A DNA stretch of 64,000 nucleotides from Diplonema papillatum (GCA_030068145.1 JAPJBO010000198.1:186001-250000), one strand, 5' to 3'. Counted from the stretch's first letter, positions 10,291 through 20,152 are shown. The notes: generated by a model from the sequence alone, not told the origin. Numbers and translations: made by a program.

Positions 10291-11385
10291 AGCAGAATGC
10301 CGGTGAGGATCGTATTCACAACGTGTTCGTACCAGACAAGCCCGAATCTCGTGGCGTTCGTGGCGCAGCATTCTTCGGATTGTTGAACTGTATGTGGACG
10401 ACAAACCAAGCTTTAGCTACGCTTTGCTTCCCGGCCACGATGCTTGCGTGTTCAACAGGGCACGATGCACTTCTCTTCTTTCTCCCCCCCCCCCCATAGA
10501 GAAAGAATGACTACTCTACGGCACCAGAAAGTCCAAAAAACCCATGGTAAAGAAAGTAGAAGTAGTCGACAACGAAAGAAAGAAAGGAACAGAAAATAAG
10601 ACTCTGCATTCCGCGAAGAAGACTTGATGCCAGCATCAAACACATGAGAGGCAAGTAGCGACTGAACACGAAACTAAGATTTTCCCCCCGAAGGATACAT
10701 CATGCAAATCCTGCAGGGGAATAGTTGACTAGACCTCGTTGCTCACGATGGCGGGAGTCGGAGAACCTAGCGTAACCTAAAGCAGGACCGACCCCTTTTC
10801 ATGAGAAAAAGCGAAGAATGATAGCTGTCCACCACCCTCCCCATCTACACATCTCTGTTTTCCCGTTTCGATCCCCCACCTGTACATAGCTACACAAGTA
10901 ATCCGAGTGGACTGTGTCCTGGATTCGGCGCTCTCTGTTTTTTACCGGACCAATCGCGCAGACGTAGCGAACACACTTGTGTGCCGGCCGTAGGGTGGAT
11001 GCACCTGTAGTCGACGCAGTGGACCCAGGGGCCCACTGCGAGATGCATCGCATTTTTCTTGTTACCCTTGAAATCAAGGACGACACTACAGATCAAGTCG
11101 TCGGATGGATCAGCAGTCTGTGATTGACTCCCAATTTGACTTTGGCCTGCCGAATCGATCCGTTAGAATGAGAAGGTGGCGGTGCATAGATTATGTACCC
11201 GTTTCGGCAGTTTTGTCTCAGGCTGTCGATCTAGTGTCCGAGACCACAACCTCCAGCACTTTGCAGTCCCCACTGTGTTGAGCTCGGCAATGTACACTAC
11301 AACTTCCTCCGATTACGCGTAACGCTCGGCTAACACACGACAGAATTTCCCACTCACACTCAAACACCCCCTCTTCCGAAGAAAC
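10291..11385. other. No gene; one family F repeat
   Basis: 10640-10800 holds family F: 'gcatcaaacacatgagaggcaagtagcg-ctgaacacgaaactaagattttccccccg', then 'catgcaaatcctgcaggg-atagttgactagacctc'. Parts recur at 36380-36480, 36555-36680, 40783-40808, 42985-43110 and 43868-43926. The remainder up to the next gene shows nothing I can name. Confidence 0.55.
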
Positions 11386-11970
11386 ATGTCGCAGAACAAG
11401 ACCGTGACCGAACAGGTTCAGGAGATTGCGCAGAACACTTGGGACGCCACGAAGAACACGGCGGCCAACGCGACGGAATCCGTTCAGAACATGTTCTCAG
11501 CTGGTCAGGAAAAGGCAGCAGACACAGCGGACAAGGCTGGACGTGCTGTGAAGCCTGAATCTGAGAAGACGGTGGGAGACAAGGCACAGGACACTTGGGA
11601 TGCCACGAAGAACACCGCTCAGAACGCGTCAGACAAGGCGAGTGAACAGATGGACAAGGCTGGACGTGCCGTGAAGCCTGAATCCGAGAAGACGATTGGA
11701 GACAAGGCACAGGACACGTGGGATGCGACGAAGGACGCCGCAGCGAACGTGACTGAATCTGTGCAGAACATTTTTTCAGCCGGTCAGGAGAAGGCAGAAG
11801 AGACAGCTGACAAGGCCGGACGTGCCGTGAAACCTGAGTCTCAGAAGACAATGGGCGACAAGGCAAAGGACACGTGGGATGCCACGAAGAACTCTGCTCA
11901 GAACGCGTCCGATGCCGTGCAAACGAAGGTGCAAGAGACACACAAGGCGGCTCAGTCGAAAACTAGCTGA
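11386..11970 (+). CDS. LEA-like / HSP9-HSP12-like repeat protein
   Basis: A 194-residue single-exon protein without hydrophobic core or Cys, rich in Ala, Lys, Glu, Thr and Asn, so probably disordered and alpha-helix-forming on drying or at membranes. A module DKAGRAVKPESxKTxGDKA followed by xDTWDATK occurs three times (about 49-75, 90-116, 142-168). A second module TESVQNxFSAGQEKA occurs at about 30-44 and 123-137, so the protein arose by internal duplication. The DKAGRAVKPES part resembles the conserved stretch of fungal HSP9/HSP12 proteins, and the 11-mer-like amphipathic repeats resemble group 3 LEA proteins. A role in stress or desiccation protection is inferred from these similarities. 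No targeting signal is visible, suggesting a cytosolic site. Confidence 0.85.
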   Translation: MSQNKTVTEQVQEIAQNTWDATKNTAANATESVQNMFSAGQEKAADTADKAGRAVKPESEKTVGDKAQDTWDATKNTAQNASDKASEQMDKAGRAVKPESEKTIGDKAQDTWDATKDAAANVTESVQNIFSAGQEKAEETADKAGRAVKPESQKTMGDKAKDTWDATKNSAQNASDAVQTKVQETHKAAQSKTS

Positions 11971-12290
11971 GACTGAGCATATCCTCTCTAATTCTACCTC
12001 TTTACTCTAACCTCTGTTGCAGCCAAAACGTGGACTGTCGAGCTTTCCTTGCGAAGGCAAGACGCCTGGGCTGCGACCAACACCCGTTCCAGCGTTTGGC
12101 ACGTTCTCGTGCCCGATGCTTTCCTCTCCTCTTTGCCCCGCGTACGATAATGAAAGTAACGTTCTGGTTCTCAGGGTCTTCTTTCCCCGCTGACAGTTTC
12201 AAGTCCGTTCCCTTGACTGCTGTTTCGCCAGATAGTAGGTAGCGACAGAAGGAATCTCATTGGTCCATTCATGCGCGTCTTTAATTAGAA

Positions 12291-12328
<38 letters not shown>

Positions 12329-12436
12329 CCCGCTGTTTACCCGCGCTTGACCTGATCTCCCGATTACTGACACCGACGGAAGGAGGTCCTGCATGGAGCT
12401 ACGAACCTCCTCCAAGCACTCACCCGTAGTGCCATC

Positions 12437-12620
12437 ATGCCGTTCAAAACCCGCAACGAGTGCGCCGTAGAAGGCTGCTACCACCGAGAAAGTGCAGATC
12501 ATGTCCTGACGGCTGGCGATGCACGACATATTCTATGCTACGGACCCGAAGCCAACCTCACGCGCATCTTTGGACAGAGTGAGGTACCCTACAGACAAAT
12601 ATTGGATGAATTTGCAGCCC
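12437..12620 (+). pseudogene. LINE 3'-end remnant (C-terminal Zn-binding segment)
   Basis: The translation CAVEGCYHRESADHVLTAGD then ARHILCYGPEANLTRIFGQ aligns with CDLGGCNEKATSHHVLTADD then AAHLSWFRPEADLTRVRGQ in the LINE at 54.0-56.4 kb (there at about 56070-56190). The Cys/His pattern fits the terminal zinc-binding segment of non-LTR retrotransposons. No reverse transcriptase is found upstream, so this is a 5'-truncated copy. Confidence 0.7.
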
Positions 12621-12744
12621 GCCACACAGCAGTCATACTGTCCGTTTGCGCCCGAGTCCGCTATCAGGAGTCCAGCGGGAAAGCAACAGAATGGGCCACT
12701 TGGCTAATGCACGAGCTCAAGTCTAGCTCGAAGATACGATGCAA

Positions 12745-12872
12745 CAAAACATTTCTTTTGGGAACCCCACCCCCGATCACCACAGGCACGCATTAAGATG
12801 TACTTCACAAGCACACAGAAGGTCGAAAGACACCAATCTGCACGTCCATTCGGGATCGTCGGAAACACATAA
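12745..12872 (+). repeat. Family I interspersed repeat, copy 2
   Basis: Matches 10165-10290 over its length with scattered substitutions ('ttttgggaaccccaccc...gcacgcattaag', GGTCGAAAGACACCAATCTG, 'gggatcgtcggaaacac'). Confidence 0.8.
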
Positions 12873-13961
12873 AATGATAATTTTCTGAACAGGCAGTTCT
12901 TTTTTTGGGTGTTGGCCAGAATCAGTCAGGGCACCATGCCAACGAAGAAGCGGGCGAGATTCGATCGATCACAGGGCACACTCGCTGGATTTTAGCTCCA
13001 AATGCAGAACCTGCGGGGCATGCTCGAGTGCGCCAGGAAGGGGAAGTGTCAGCAGCTCAAGTCGAAAGCGCAACATCAGCAAGTTCTGGTACCAGGACGT
13101 ACCTGTGCACGACTCTGCTCTGAGAGGACAAGGACGCCTCCTCCCTCGCGCTCCGTCTCTTCCGATGTTAGTTCCCACCGCATCGAGCCACAGGGGGGTC
13201 GTGTTCGAGTGTTCACGTTTGCCTTGGAGTGGGGGAAACCTGGATTGACGCGGTCTGCCTACGCGCGGGGCTCTCAAGCACTGGGGTGGCACTTTGCTCT
13301 GCTCTCCCAGCCCCATTTTGACGAGTTAGGTGAAAAAGAAGCCGGTTCTTCTGAATGTGTGCTTCACTTGCCACAGTTTCTTCTTGTTACAGTAACTCGC
13401 TCTCCGAGGATTCGCATACCAATTGACGCATGCAGGAGCTGCGGGCGGGAATTTTGCAATCACAGAGAAGTCCAGCAGTGTCCAACGTGGGACGAGAAGC
13501 GTCGGAAATTTCTGCCAAAAGGCAACATTCCAACAGCCCAAGTTTCACCCACTGCACTCCCAAATTTCCCGCCAAATCTCTCAGACCCATACAAGCCCCT
13601 GCTTATGGTTAAGTCCAAAAAACTATAGTTTAGCCAGCGGCCGGGTGTCGTGGGTGGGCAGCGGTAGTGGGTGGTCATTTGGTGGGATGTCGTGGAGGTG
13701 GGGTGGAAGATGCTACAGTACGGTTACTGCATCGTTCTAGCAACGTGCACCCTCAAGTTTGGAACCTGCAGCACTGGCCCATCAGCTTTAACCTTTAACT
13801 TGGCTAAATTTCCGCGCCTGCGGCGCTGGCATTTTTGGCTTGTGTAATACACATGTTCCATATCGTGTTGCCAAGAAGACCGCGCCCTGCTCAGTAGTGA
13901 CAACCACAAAGAGGAGCACCCTGTCGGGTACATAAGTGTGCACTTGACTCGCATCAAAAAG
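12873..13961. other. Unassigned; one open frame with a Cys/His cluster
   Basis: A frame at 13002-13628 (208 residues) contains CRSCGREFCNHREVQQC near its C-terminus, which could be a small zinc site, but the rest is not recognisable and a GTG/ATG choice is not supported by homology. It may be part of a decayed mobile element. Nothing else was identified to 13961. Confidence 0.3.
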
Positions 13962-14378
13962 TTGCCACAGTCTCTGTGGACTACTAAGCGGCTAGCAATT
14001 CTTGCAGTGTGGCGCTTTGTTCAGTGGGAGTTGAGATTCTCTGTCAAGATGCTAGCCGCCGCCATAGGGCGGGCTATTGCCAAAAGGAGGAGAGCCCGCG
14101 AAACAACGTGTCAACACACGCCTGCCAGGCGGTCTCGTCCGCCAGTCAGAACGCCCCCGGCTGCGCCACCATCGGTGCAACAATCATCTTTGACAGGGCC
14201 ACGGCTCGCTCCGCGCCCACGGCGCAACGACTTGCGCCCGCCGTAGTAGTACGGGATAGTAGTGGGGCGACCGGATACTCCTCGGAGAGATGGTCCCTGC
14301 ACTCTAACTCGTCTCTCTCTCAAAGTTGCCACAGTCTCTGTGGACTACAAAGCGGCTAGCAATTCTTGCAGTGTGGCG
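13962..14378. repeat. 55-bp direct repeats bracketing a family D copy
   Basis: 'agttgccacagtctctgtgg-actac-aagcggctagcaattcttgcagtgtggcgct' occurs at about 13964-14018 and 14324-14378. Between them at 14198-14320 is a family D copy ending in a TCTCTCTC tract. The duplication just precedes the retroelement RT fragment. Confidence 0.8.
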
Positions 14379-14599
14379 CTACCTTCCAAGAGCAAACCAC
14401 CTGCACGTGCCGCATTTCGTCCGAACACCCACGCCCTCAACACAGTGTCGGTCTGAGCTCCACACACACAAAGTGCCACGAGGACCCTGAAGAGTGCTCT
14501 GTACAACATTTGGTAGGATTATACGTGGGGCTCAGAGCTCAAGCTACTTCCCTGTTTCCAGCTAACCCAAACAATTTCCGCCGGTAGAGTAATCTTGCC

Positions 14600-15128
14600 T
14601 AAGAAATCAACTGCCTTCGGGTAGGCTAGTCTACCATACTGGGTATCCCGATGGGCGCTAACGCCTCTCCAGACATTGCCAATCTCTTCTGCTACGCAAA
14701 GGAGAAGAGGTACATGATGAGACTCCTGGCTGAAAGAGACATCCGACGGGCTACACTCCTCAGCATGACGCGCCGTTTTATCGATGATCTGCTTTGTTTC
14801 GGGACGAAACCTCCACCCGAGTCCGTCTACAGCATGAGGTACAAGCAGACGAACTCGTGCGTGGGGGATTCGACTTTCCTTGGCATACGGATACGGCACG
14901 AGGTCTCCGACGCGTCTGGAAGGAGGTACATGCGACTGTCGGTCTTGGACAAGGCGAAAGCCTACCCGTGCGTACACGTCAGTCCTCTCGACGGCCCCAT
15001 CAAACTTCGGTTCGAGCATCCTCATTGGGGCCCTCGTTCGCAACGGTAGGATCGCCAACAACATATATGATTTCAAGACCGAAATGAACAACGCGGTTCT
15101 GAAACTCATGCGGCGTGGTTACCGTTAA
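14600..15128 (+). pseudogene. Reverse transcriptase, palm/thumb part, frameshifted
   Basis: Synthesises cDNA in the parent element. Seen: GRLVYHT (frame of 14620) then, after an extra G at about 14641, LGIPMGANASPDIANLF (motif B), RFIDDLL (motif C, 14773-14799 region, the two catalytic Asp present), STFLGIRI (motif D/E region), LSVLDKAKAY, then after a second shift near 14990 GALVRNGRIANNI and MNNAVLKLMRRGYR, and after a third shift near 15125 KSGFRKWLLDTYPEAKFG joining the downstream frame. Motif A and the fingers are missing or unreadable upstream. At least three single-base shifts mean it is not a working enzyme. The match to the family runs through the thumb, so the junction with the next domain lies near 15200. 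Confidence 0.8.
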
Positions 15129-15196
15129 AGAGTGGATTCCGCAAATGGCTGCTGGATACCTACCCGGAGGCCAAATTTGGCGAACATTGCGGGAAG

Positions 15197-16789
15197 GTGC
15201 GTGCGCATTTCTTTTGGCTCATACACGAGGTGGAACGCACACTATCGTTGCCAGAGCCGGCTGCCACGGACCGTGCGATCGAGCGCCTACTGGCGGAAAA
15301 ACCCTTCGTGAAGTACAAGGGCCGCCCCCAACCTGCTCCAGAAGCTGAAGATGACTCCCCCCGATCACCGCCCACCGAAGCACCGACCCAACAGACTGAT
15401 TCGACCGTCCACCGTGAGTCCACACGGAAAGGCCACAAGCGAAAGGCTGAGGAGGACGAACAACAAGTTTCAAAGCGACGCTGCTCGAACACCCACAAGC
15501 CGATTCCGACAGTTCCCCCTCCATCCACGTGCTGCCGATCAATTGTCTGTACGCGCCCGCCTTCCGTGAGACATGACCCGACGCTGTTTGGCCCCACCGG
15601 CCTCCCGAATCTGGGTAACACGTGCTTCCTTGGTACGGTGCTGCAGCTCCTGCTACGGGTTGAACCGATCAGAGAGATGTACTGGAGCCTTGCGCAAGAC
15701 CTCTCCAACTGCCGTGGGTTTCTCGGGGACTTCCTAGCGTACTTTGCTATGCTGGCAAGCTCTCGCAACAGTGGTGACCAGCGCAGCCGGGATTGCCGGA
15801 GAATGGGTGTCGAAGCCATCCTGAGCATGTTCGCAAACTTCTGCGATGCACAACAACACGAATCACACGAAGCTTTGGTAGCGATCCTCAACGCGACCAG
15901 TACGACGCTGGGGCCGGACGAAACAGGGACCCCCTGCCCGGGCTACCAGCTCTTTCTAGCATGCCTGGAGAACCACTGGACCAACTCGGCACGATGTAAT
16001 GCATGTGGACGCGCTTCTACCAACAGTCAGGCGGTACAATGTCTGCAAATCCCTTGCGGGAGGAGGCTGGAAGATTCTCTCTACGTGCACGAGTTCATAA
16101 ATCCGGAGAGAGTATGCGACTGCAAAGCTGTAGGCACGGTGGTTGAGAATATGGACCTCCGTCTGACAGCTGACTGTGTTCTGATGCAATTTGGCATCTA
16201 CACGAGAAACGGTGCCAGGCGCCAGAATGACGTGGAATTGCCCCCTTTCTTCGGACCACCGGACCATCTGCTACGCCTCGCAGCCGTCGTGGTGCACATG
16301 GGGGAGGATACGGGTAGTGGACATTTCGTCACATACGTTGCACAAGATACGGGATGGATCCTCTTCGACGACCTGCGAGTTACTTTCGTCGACGACATTC
16401 CGTGGGGTGACGTTTACCTCGCGGCTTTTGTCCGGATCTCCCGGAGTGCCCACAACATGACAGTCCGTGCCCCGTCACCCTCCATGGTGCTTCCTACTCA
16501 AGATCGACTGCCCGACTCGTCTGCACCCCCAAATTCAGCTGGTAATTTGATGGGCCGACAGTCGGAAGGATCACCTGACTTACTCTACCCCCTTGGTAGT
16601 TCACCATCCTGCCCGCCCTTACCGAACTCCCAATGTCTGACACCGCATGGTCAGTTGTTTGAGCAGTTGGCGGAGTCCCCGGTGCTGCGATGTCAACACT
16701 GCTCCATCGAGTCTACGAAGGATGGCCAGAAGTTTCAAGGTCTGAGGGGACTCTGGGCGCATGAGAGACTCGCGGATGTGAGGTTCTGA
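15197..16789 (+). CDS. Ubiquitin-specific-protease-like domain plus zinc finger, continuous with the RT frame
   Basis: About 530 uninterrupted codons. After the RT tail (1-40) and a charged, Pro-rich linker with HKRKAEED and SKRR (about 41-125) comes a USP (C19) fold: Cys box GLPNLGNTCFLGTVLQLLL (Cys at 15623-15625; usual YMN after the Cys is FLG), a zinc-type pair CNACG and CDC in the fingers, and a His box VVHMGEDTGSGHFVTYV (His at 16322-16324) followed by WILFDD (Asp). All catalytic residues are present, so removal of ubiquitin or a ubiquitin-like protein is plausible. The C-terminal RCQHC...F-GLRGLWAH looks like a zinc finger as found at retroelement ends. There is no in-frame ATG before the Cys box, so it is read as part of a longer RT protein or from an unseen exon. 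15197 is simply the first GTG. Confidence 0.75.
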   Translation: MRAHFFWLIHEVERTLSLPEPAATDRAIERLLAEKPFVKYKGRPQPAPEAEDDSPRSPPTEAPTQQTDSTVHRESTRKGHKRKAEEDEQQVSKRRCSNTHKPIPTVPPPSTCCRSIVCTRPPSVRHDPTLFGPTGLPNLGNTCFLGTVLQLLLRVEPIREMYWSLAQDLSNCRGFLGDFLAYFAMLASSRNSGDQRSRDCRRMGVEAILSMFANFCDAQQHESHEALVAILNATSTTLGPDETGTPCPGYQLFLACLENHWTNSARCNACGRASTNSQAVQCLQIPCGRRLEDSLYVHEFINPERVCDCKAVGTVVENMDLRLTADCVLMQFGIYTRNGARRQNDVELPPFFGPPDHLLRLAAVVVHMGEDTGSGHFVTYVAQDTGWILFDDLRVTFVDDIPWGDVYLAAFVRISRSAHNMTVRAPSPSMVLPTQDRLPDSSAPPNSAGNLMGRQSEGSPDLLYPLGSSPSCPPLPNSQCLTPHGQLFEQLAESPVLRCQHCSIESTKDGQKFQGLRGLWAHERLADVRF

Positions 16790-17445
16790 TCCACGTCGTT
16801 TCAGCCTCATCGGATTCTTGATTGTTGGCTGGTCTGTTTTACGTTTACCCTGACGAACGGGAGACAACTCGAAGTGTCTGCACGGGTGAACGCACACTAA
16901 CATGAGAGGATGGAGGCACGCATATACCGCCTGGCCCTGTGCTAGGCGTAGTTTGAGGTTGTACTTATTTCCGAACAACCTACCACGAGTTTATCCACCC
17001 ACACACCCACCTTTTACCCCTTTCTTTTTGTTTTCTTTTTCCCGCCCGATGTCGCTGATGACTAACGGACCGTCGGACCCGTCCCAACGGGGTTACTTAT
17101 GGAAGTTACAATGAAGGCTTAGACCGGTACGGGCTACATGGCAACCCCTGCTCAACAAAGTGCTCGCCTGCCTTGATGGCACTTGCACCTTAAAGAACTC
17201 AATGCTCAACATGTAGAACGTGGGGGGCCCTTGATCACTTTCATTACGGGTGTGGTCGTGGTGTCGGTCGCAATAGTCGCTTTGCTAGCCGAAGAGAGAG
17301 ATACAGAGAAAAAGAGCGCCAGAGAGAAAAGAAAAGAAAACGTTATCTTCCGGAAAAGAAGGGTTACGCGAACCCCCGAAAAAATAATTACCCCAAAAAA
17401 ATAAAAAACAGAAAAAAATAAGTAAAAGGTAAATTTCCCTTATAT
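16790..17445. other. No gene; possible family K-like fragment
   Basis: 17118-17220 shares 'gaccggtacggg...ggcaaccc-tgctcaac' with 29705-29745 and 'cttaaagaactcaatgct-aaca' with 59105-59126. 17280-17430 is A-rich. No coding feature. Confidence 0.45.
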
Positions 17446-18727
17446 CCCGCCCCTAACAAATATGTGCCCTTATATCTCGAACCAATATAAGGGCATCAAA
17501 TTTGTTTTGGACCCAACATACTGGGGCCAAAAAAATCGAAAAAAAATCGAAAAAAGTTCGAAAAAAGTTCGAAAAAAGTTCGAAAAAAGTTCGAAAAAAG
17601 TTCGAAAAGTTCGAAAAAAGTGCGAAAAAAGTTCGAAAAAGTTCGAAAAAAGTTCGAAAAAAGTTCGAAAAAAGTTCGAAAAAAGTTCGAAAAAAGTTCG
17701 AAAAAAGTTCAAAAAAAGTTCAAAAAAAGTTCGAAAAAAGTTCGAATTTGGTCATTTTTTTGTCAGAATTTTGGTCCAGTTCAAAATTTGGGTCAAAATT
17801 TGGTCGAGTTTTTGGACAGTCTTGGGCGGCCCACACAGAAGTATGTTGAAAGCCAACACTGATGCAGCCGAACTTAAGCCGGGGTACCTGGCTTTAGAAA
17901 ACCCCCCAGGTGACAACAAACCTGCCCCCAGAGCAAACTGGAACTGGTCTTAGTTTGTACTTTCTAGCTTTCATTCGATACGTTTGCAGTAGTCCCGCAA
18001 ATACACCCAGCAGATCAAAGAAAGGAGGAAAGGTGGAAAATGCAGATCAAACGGGAGTAGAATGTGCGCACGCTTATCCGTCTCTTGACTTACTATGCCG
18101 TGTTCTGAAAGCTGTCGAGGGGCCCCTCCATAGGTTCTCGCATGATTCGCTCGCCTTTGTAGTAAGCTTCGCAATTGTGTTCTTGCAATATCTAACCGAA
18201 TGGTGGGTGGCGGATTTCCGCGCTCGTGCGCAAGACACAATTATGCTGCTTTTGCAGTGCAAGCTGAACCCGGTTCGCGACTTCGGTCGCGGTAAAGTGT
18301 TACAAAGTCTTCAGCTTTCAGATCCGGATACGCGTATGCAACAGATAGTTAGAGGTCACTTGAAGGATACCCGTGTGCAGCGTTCGAAAGAGTTTGCGTA
18401 TCTGGAGTCTTATTTTTTTGGGGGGAAGGCCCTTTTGACCCTGTATTTTTGAGAAGAATTTTGAAACATCCCGAAGTTGGGACTCAAATTTGGGACCCAA
18501 ATTTTGACCCAAAATTTAGACCCAAATTTTGGGTCCAAAATTTGGACCCAATACTTGGGCCCAATACTTGGACCCAACATTTGGACCCAAATTCTGGACC
18601 ACCCAAATTTTGGACCCAAATTTTGGACCCGCCCTAAAAACCCGGTTCAAAACAAATTTGGTGCCCTTATATCCCGAACCGGGATATAAGGGCACAAATT
18701 TGTTTTGACCGGGATATAAGGGCATTA
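17446..18727. mobile_element. Foldback element FB1 with cargo ORF
   Basis: Terminal inverted repeats of about 80 bp: the left end (17446-17517) and the reverse complement of the right end (18645-18727) share CCCTTATATCCCG, 'aacaaat-tgtgcccttatat' and ATAAGGGCA-CAAATTTGTTTT. Each end contains its own smaller palindrome built on CCCTTATAT/ATATAAGGG. Inside the left arm is a GTTCGAAAAAA array (17540-17745); inside the right arm is an ACCCAAATTTTGG array (18480-18640). A unique region with an open frame lies between them. No clear target duplication was found; TAAAT occurs near both ends. Confidence 0.75.
17910..18452 (+). CDS. Cargo ORF of foldback element FB1, unknown function
   Basis: 180 residues in the unique centre of FB1. 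The translation has normal complexity and helical character, with one hydrophobic stretch (FAIVFLQYLTEWW) and charged segments, and no family I recognise. It ends where the right arm begins. The first ATG (17910) may not be the real start, as the first 40 residues look less protein-like than the rest. Coding status rests on its position, length and composition only. Confidence 0.45.
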   Translation: MTTNLPPEQTGTGLSLYFLAFIRYVCSSPANTPSRSKKGGKVENADQTGVECAHAYPSLDLLCRVLKAVEGPLHRFSHDSLAFVVSFAIVFLQYLTEWWVADFRARAQDTIMLLLQCKLNPVRDFGRGKVLQSLQLSDPDTRMQQIVRGHLKDTRVQRSKEFAYLESYFFGGKALLTLYF

Positions 18728-18915
18728 CACCTAAATAAAAACACAAACCGACGGTGACCCCCAAAACCTTTTTCAACCTTTCCAATTCCCTTCAAGCTAA
18801 ACCATTATACAACGGCCCCCCCCCTTTAGTTGTCGTCGGGGGAAGAAAAAAAAAACGACTCCAGCTCGAAAAAAAAAGCAAAACACACCAAAGAATCGCG
18901 AAAGGAAGACTCGCA

Positions 18916-19998
18916 ATGAGGACGAACTGCCTGGTATTCGCGGCGACGTGTTTGTGCGTTCTGGTTGCCGTCAACGGGGTGACTCCGTTGGACGCGGATG
19001 AAGCTCCCGAAGACTTGGACACAGATGCTCCTGAGACCGAGGCTCCTGCGACCCCGGCTCCTCTGCCGGAAGAAGTGGCCATCTGCGAAATTGATGAAGA
19101 CTGCCGGACTGCGGATCCGACGGCAACGTGCGACGCCACCGGGGGTTGCGTTTGCTCCGCGGGCTTCGAGCCAGTCACCGTCGACGACGTCTTGATCCGG
19201 GACTGTTTCCCGAGCGACGCGGACCCGACGAACGTGCGCTCGGTGACGCAGAACGGCACCTTCCCGAACGGGGAGTTCGCGCAGCTCACCGCCGCCATCC
19301 GCGCGCGGTTCGTGGCGAAGTGGGAGCAGGTGATGGGCGTGAACGTCACGTCGGCTTTCTTCATCGAGGGCTCCGTCCTGTACGTCTTCGGGTTCAAGGC
19401 CACCAACAGTCAGTTGGCGGGTATTTCTAAGGCGAAGCCTTCCCTGATCGCTTCTATCGAGCAAGACCCTGCGATGGCTGCCGTCCTGAAGCCGAGCACT
19501 CTGCAAGTTAAGACTACGACCGCCGTGGGCACCTGCTTCGTTGAGCACGCGAGCCGGACGTCTGTTTTGAAGTCGGTCTGCGTGGCTGTTGAGTGCCAAC
19601 CTGGCTACGTCCTGTTCGTTGCCGGGTCCGGAACGCAGATTTGCATCGCCGCGCGTGTGGACGACTCAGACGACGACCTGTCCGACGGAGCAATCGCAGG
19701 GATTGTCATCGGGAGCGTGCTGGCGGTCCTGGTCGTCGTCGGCGTGCTGGTGTTTGTCTGCCTCGCGATGAAGAAGGCGAACGCCCCGGCCCAAGAAAAC
19801 ATGAACGTGTCTCCCGCCCACAAGTCCGAGGCGCCGGTTCCCCCCACGGCCCCCAACGAGGCGGGCAACCCGGCCATGGACCAGTCAGCAGCCGGGCTGT
19901 CGATCTACAACGCCCCGTACGGTGGTGGCGACATGGAAGCCGACCCCCGCACCCAGTCGCAGCTCCTCGTGTCGTCGACCGCCCAGATCGAATCGTAA
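18916..19998 (+). CDS. Type I membrane protein, Cys-rich ectodomain (surface family member 2)
   Basis: 360 residues from ATG 18916; the upstream in-frame extension is rejected because the signal peptide MRTNCLVFAATCLCVL starts here exactly as in the 8456 gene. Order: signal (1-20), acidic/Pro-rich segment (24-55), Cys motif (57-84: CEIDEDC, ATC, GGCVCSAGF), globular domain (about 105-205; GSVLYVFGF pattern might be a SEA-like fold, inference), second Cys block (207-243: CFVEHA, VCVAVECQPGY, ICIAA), stalk DDSDDDLSD, transmembrane helix (about 259-286) with KK stop-transfer, tail with YNAPYGGGDMEADP and SQLLVS. Conservation of both the signal and the tail with the 8456 copy suggests the tail binds a partner. 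It lies about 190 bp after FB1. Function unknown. Confidence 0.9.
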   Translation: MRTNCLVFAATCLCVLVAVNGVTPLDADEAPEDLDTDAPETEAPATPAPLPEEVAICEIDEDCRTADPTATCDATGGCVCSAGFEPVTVDDVLIRDCFPSDADPTNVRSVTQNGTFPNGEFAQLTAAIRARFVAKWEQVMGVNVTSAFFIEGSVLYVFGFKATNSQLAGISKAKPSLIASIEQDPAMAAVLKPSTLQVKTTTAVGTCFVEHASRTSVLKSVCVAVECQPGYVLFVAGSGTQICIAARVDDSDDDLSDGAIAGIVIGSVLAVLVVVGVLVFVCLAMKKANAPAQENMNVSPAHKSEAPVPPTAPNEAGNPAMDQSAAGLSIYNAPYGGGDMEADPRTQSQLLVSSTAQIES

Positions 19999-20076
19999 AC
20001 AGTCCCAGCGGGAACAAGCTACGTAACGGATGAACTCCAGCAACAGACGAGAGAGAGAAAACCCGGAGGGTAAAAG

Positions 20077-20078
<2 letters not shown>

Positions 20079-20152
<74 letters not shown>

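Larger units (their letters stand above)
14590..16789 (+). mobile_element. Retroelement segment: RT - USP-like protease - zinc finger
   Basis: Contains a 5'-truncated, frameshifted reverse transcriptase (14600-15128) followed without a stop in the common frame by a protease-like domain and a C-terminal Cys/His motif (15197-16789). The RT belongs to the group with GIPMG and RFIDDLL boxes found as stand-alone or dispersed RTs in many eukaryotes. No LTR, poly-A tail or target duplication was found. No other RT-USP copy was seen, but a different Zn-finger-coding 3' end (29264-29640) and its 3' UTR copy (33883-33990) may be relatives. Confidence 0.7.

Noticed and set aside
14519..15109. 196-codon minus-strand ORF over the RT
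   Set aside because: Antisense shadow; the plus strand shows the RT motifs.
18754..18915. 54-residue N-terminal extension of surface family member 2
   Set aside because: It lacks an ATG-based signal, is low complexity, and the conserved signal peptide starts at ATG 18916.
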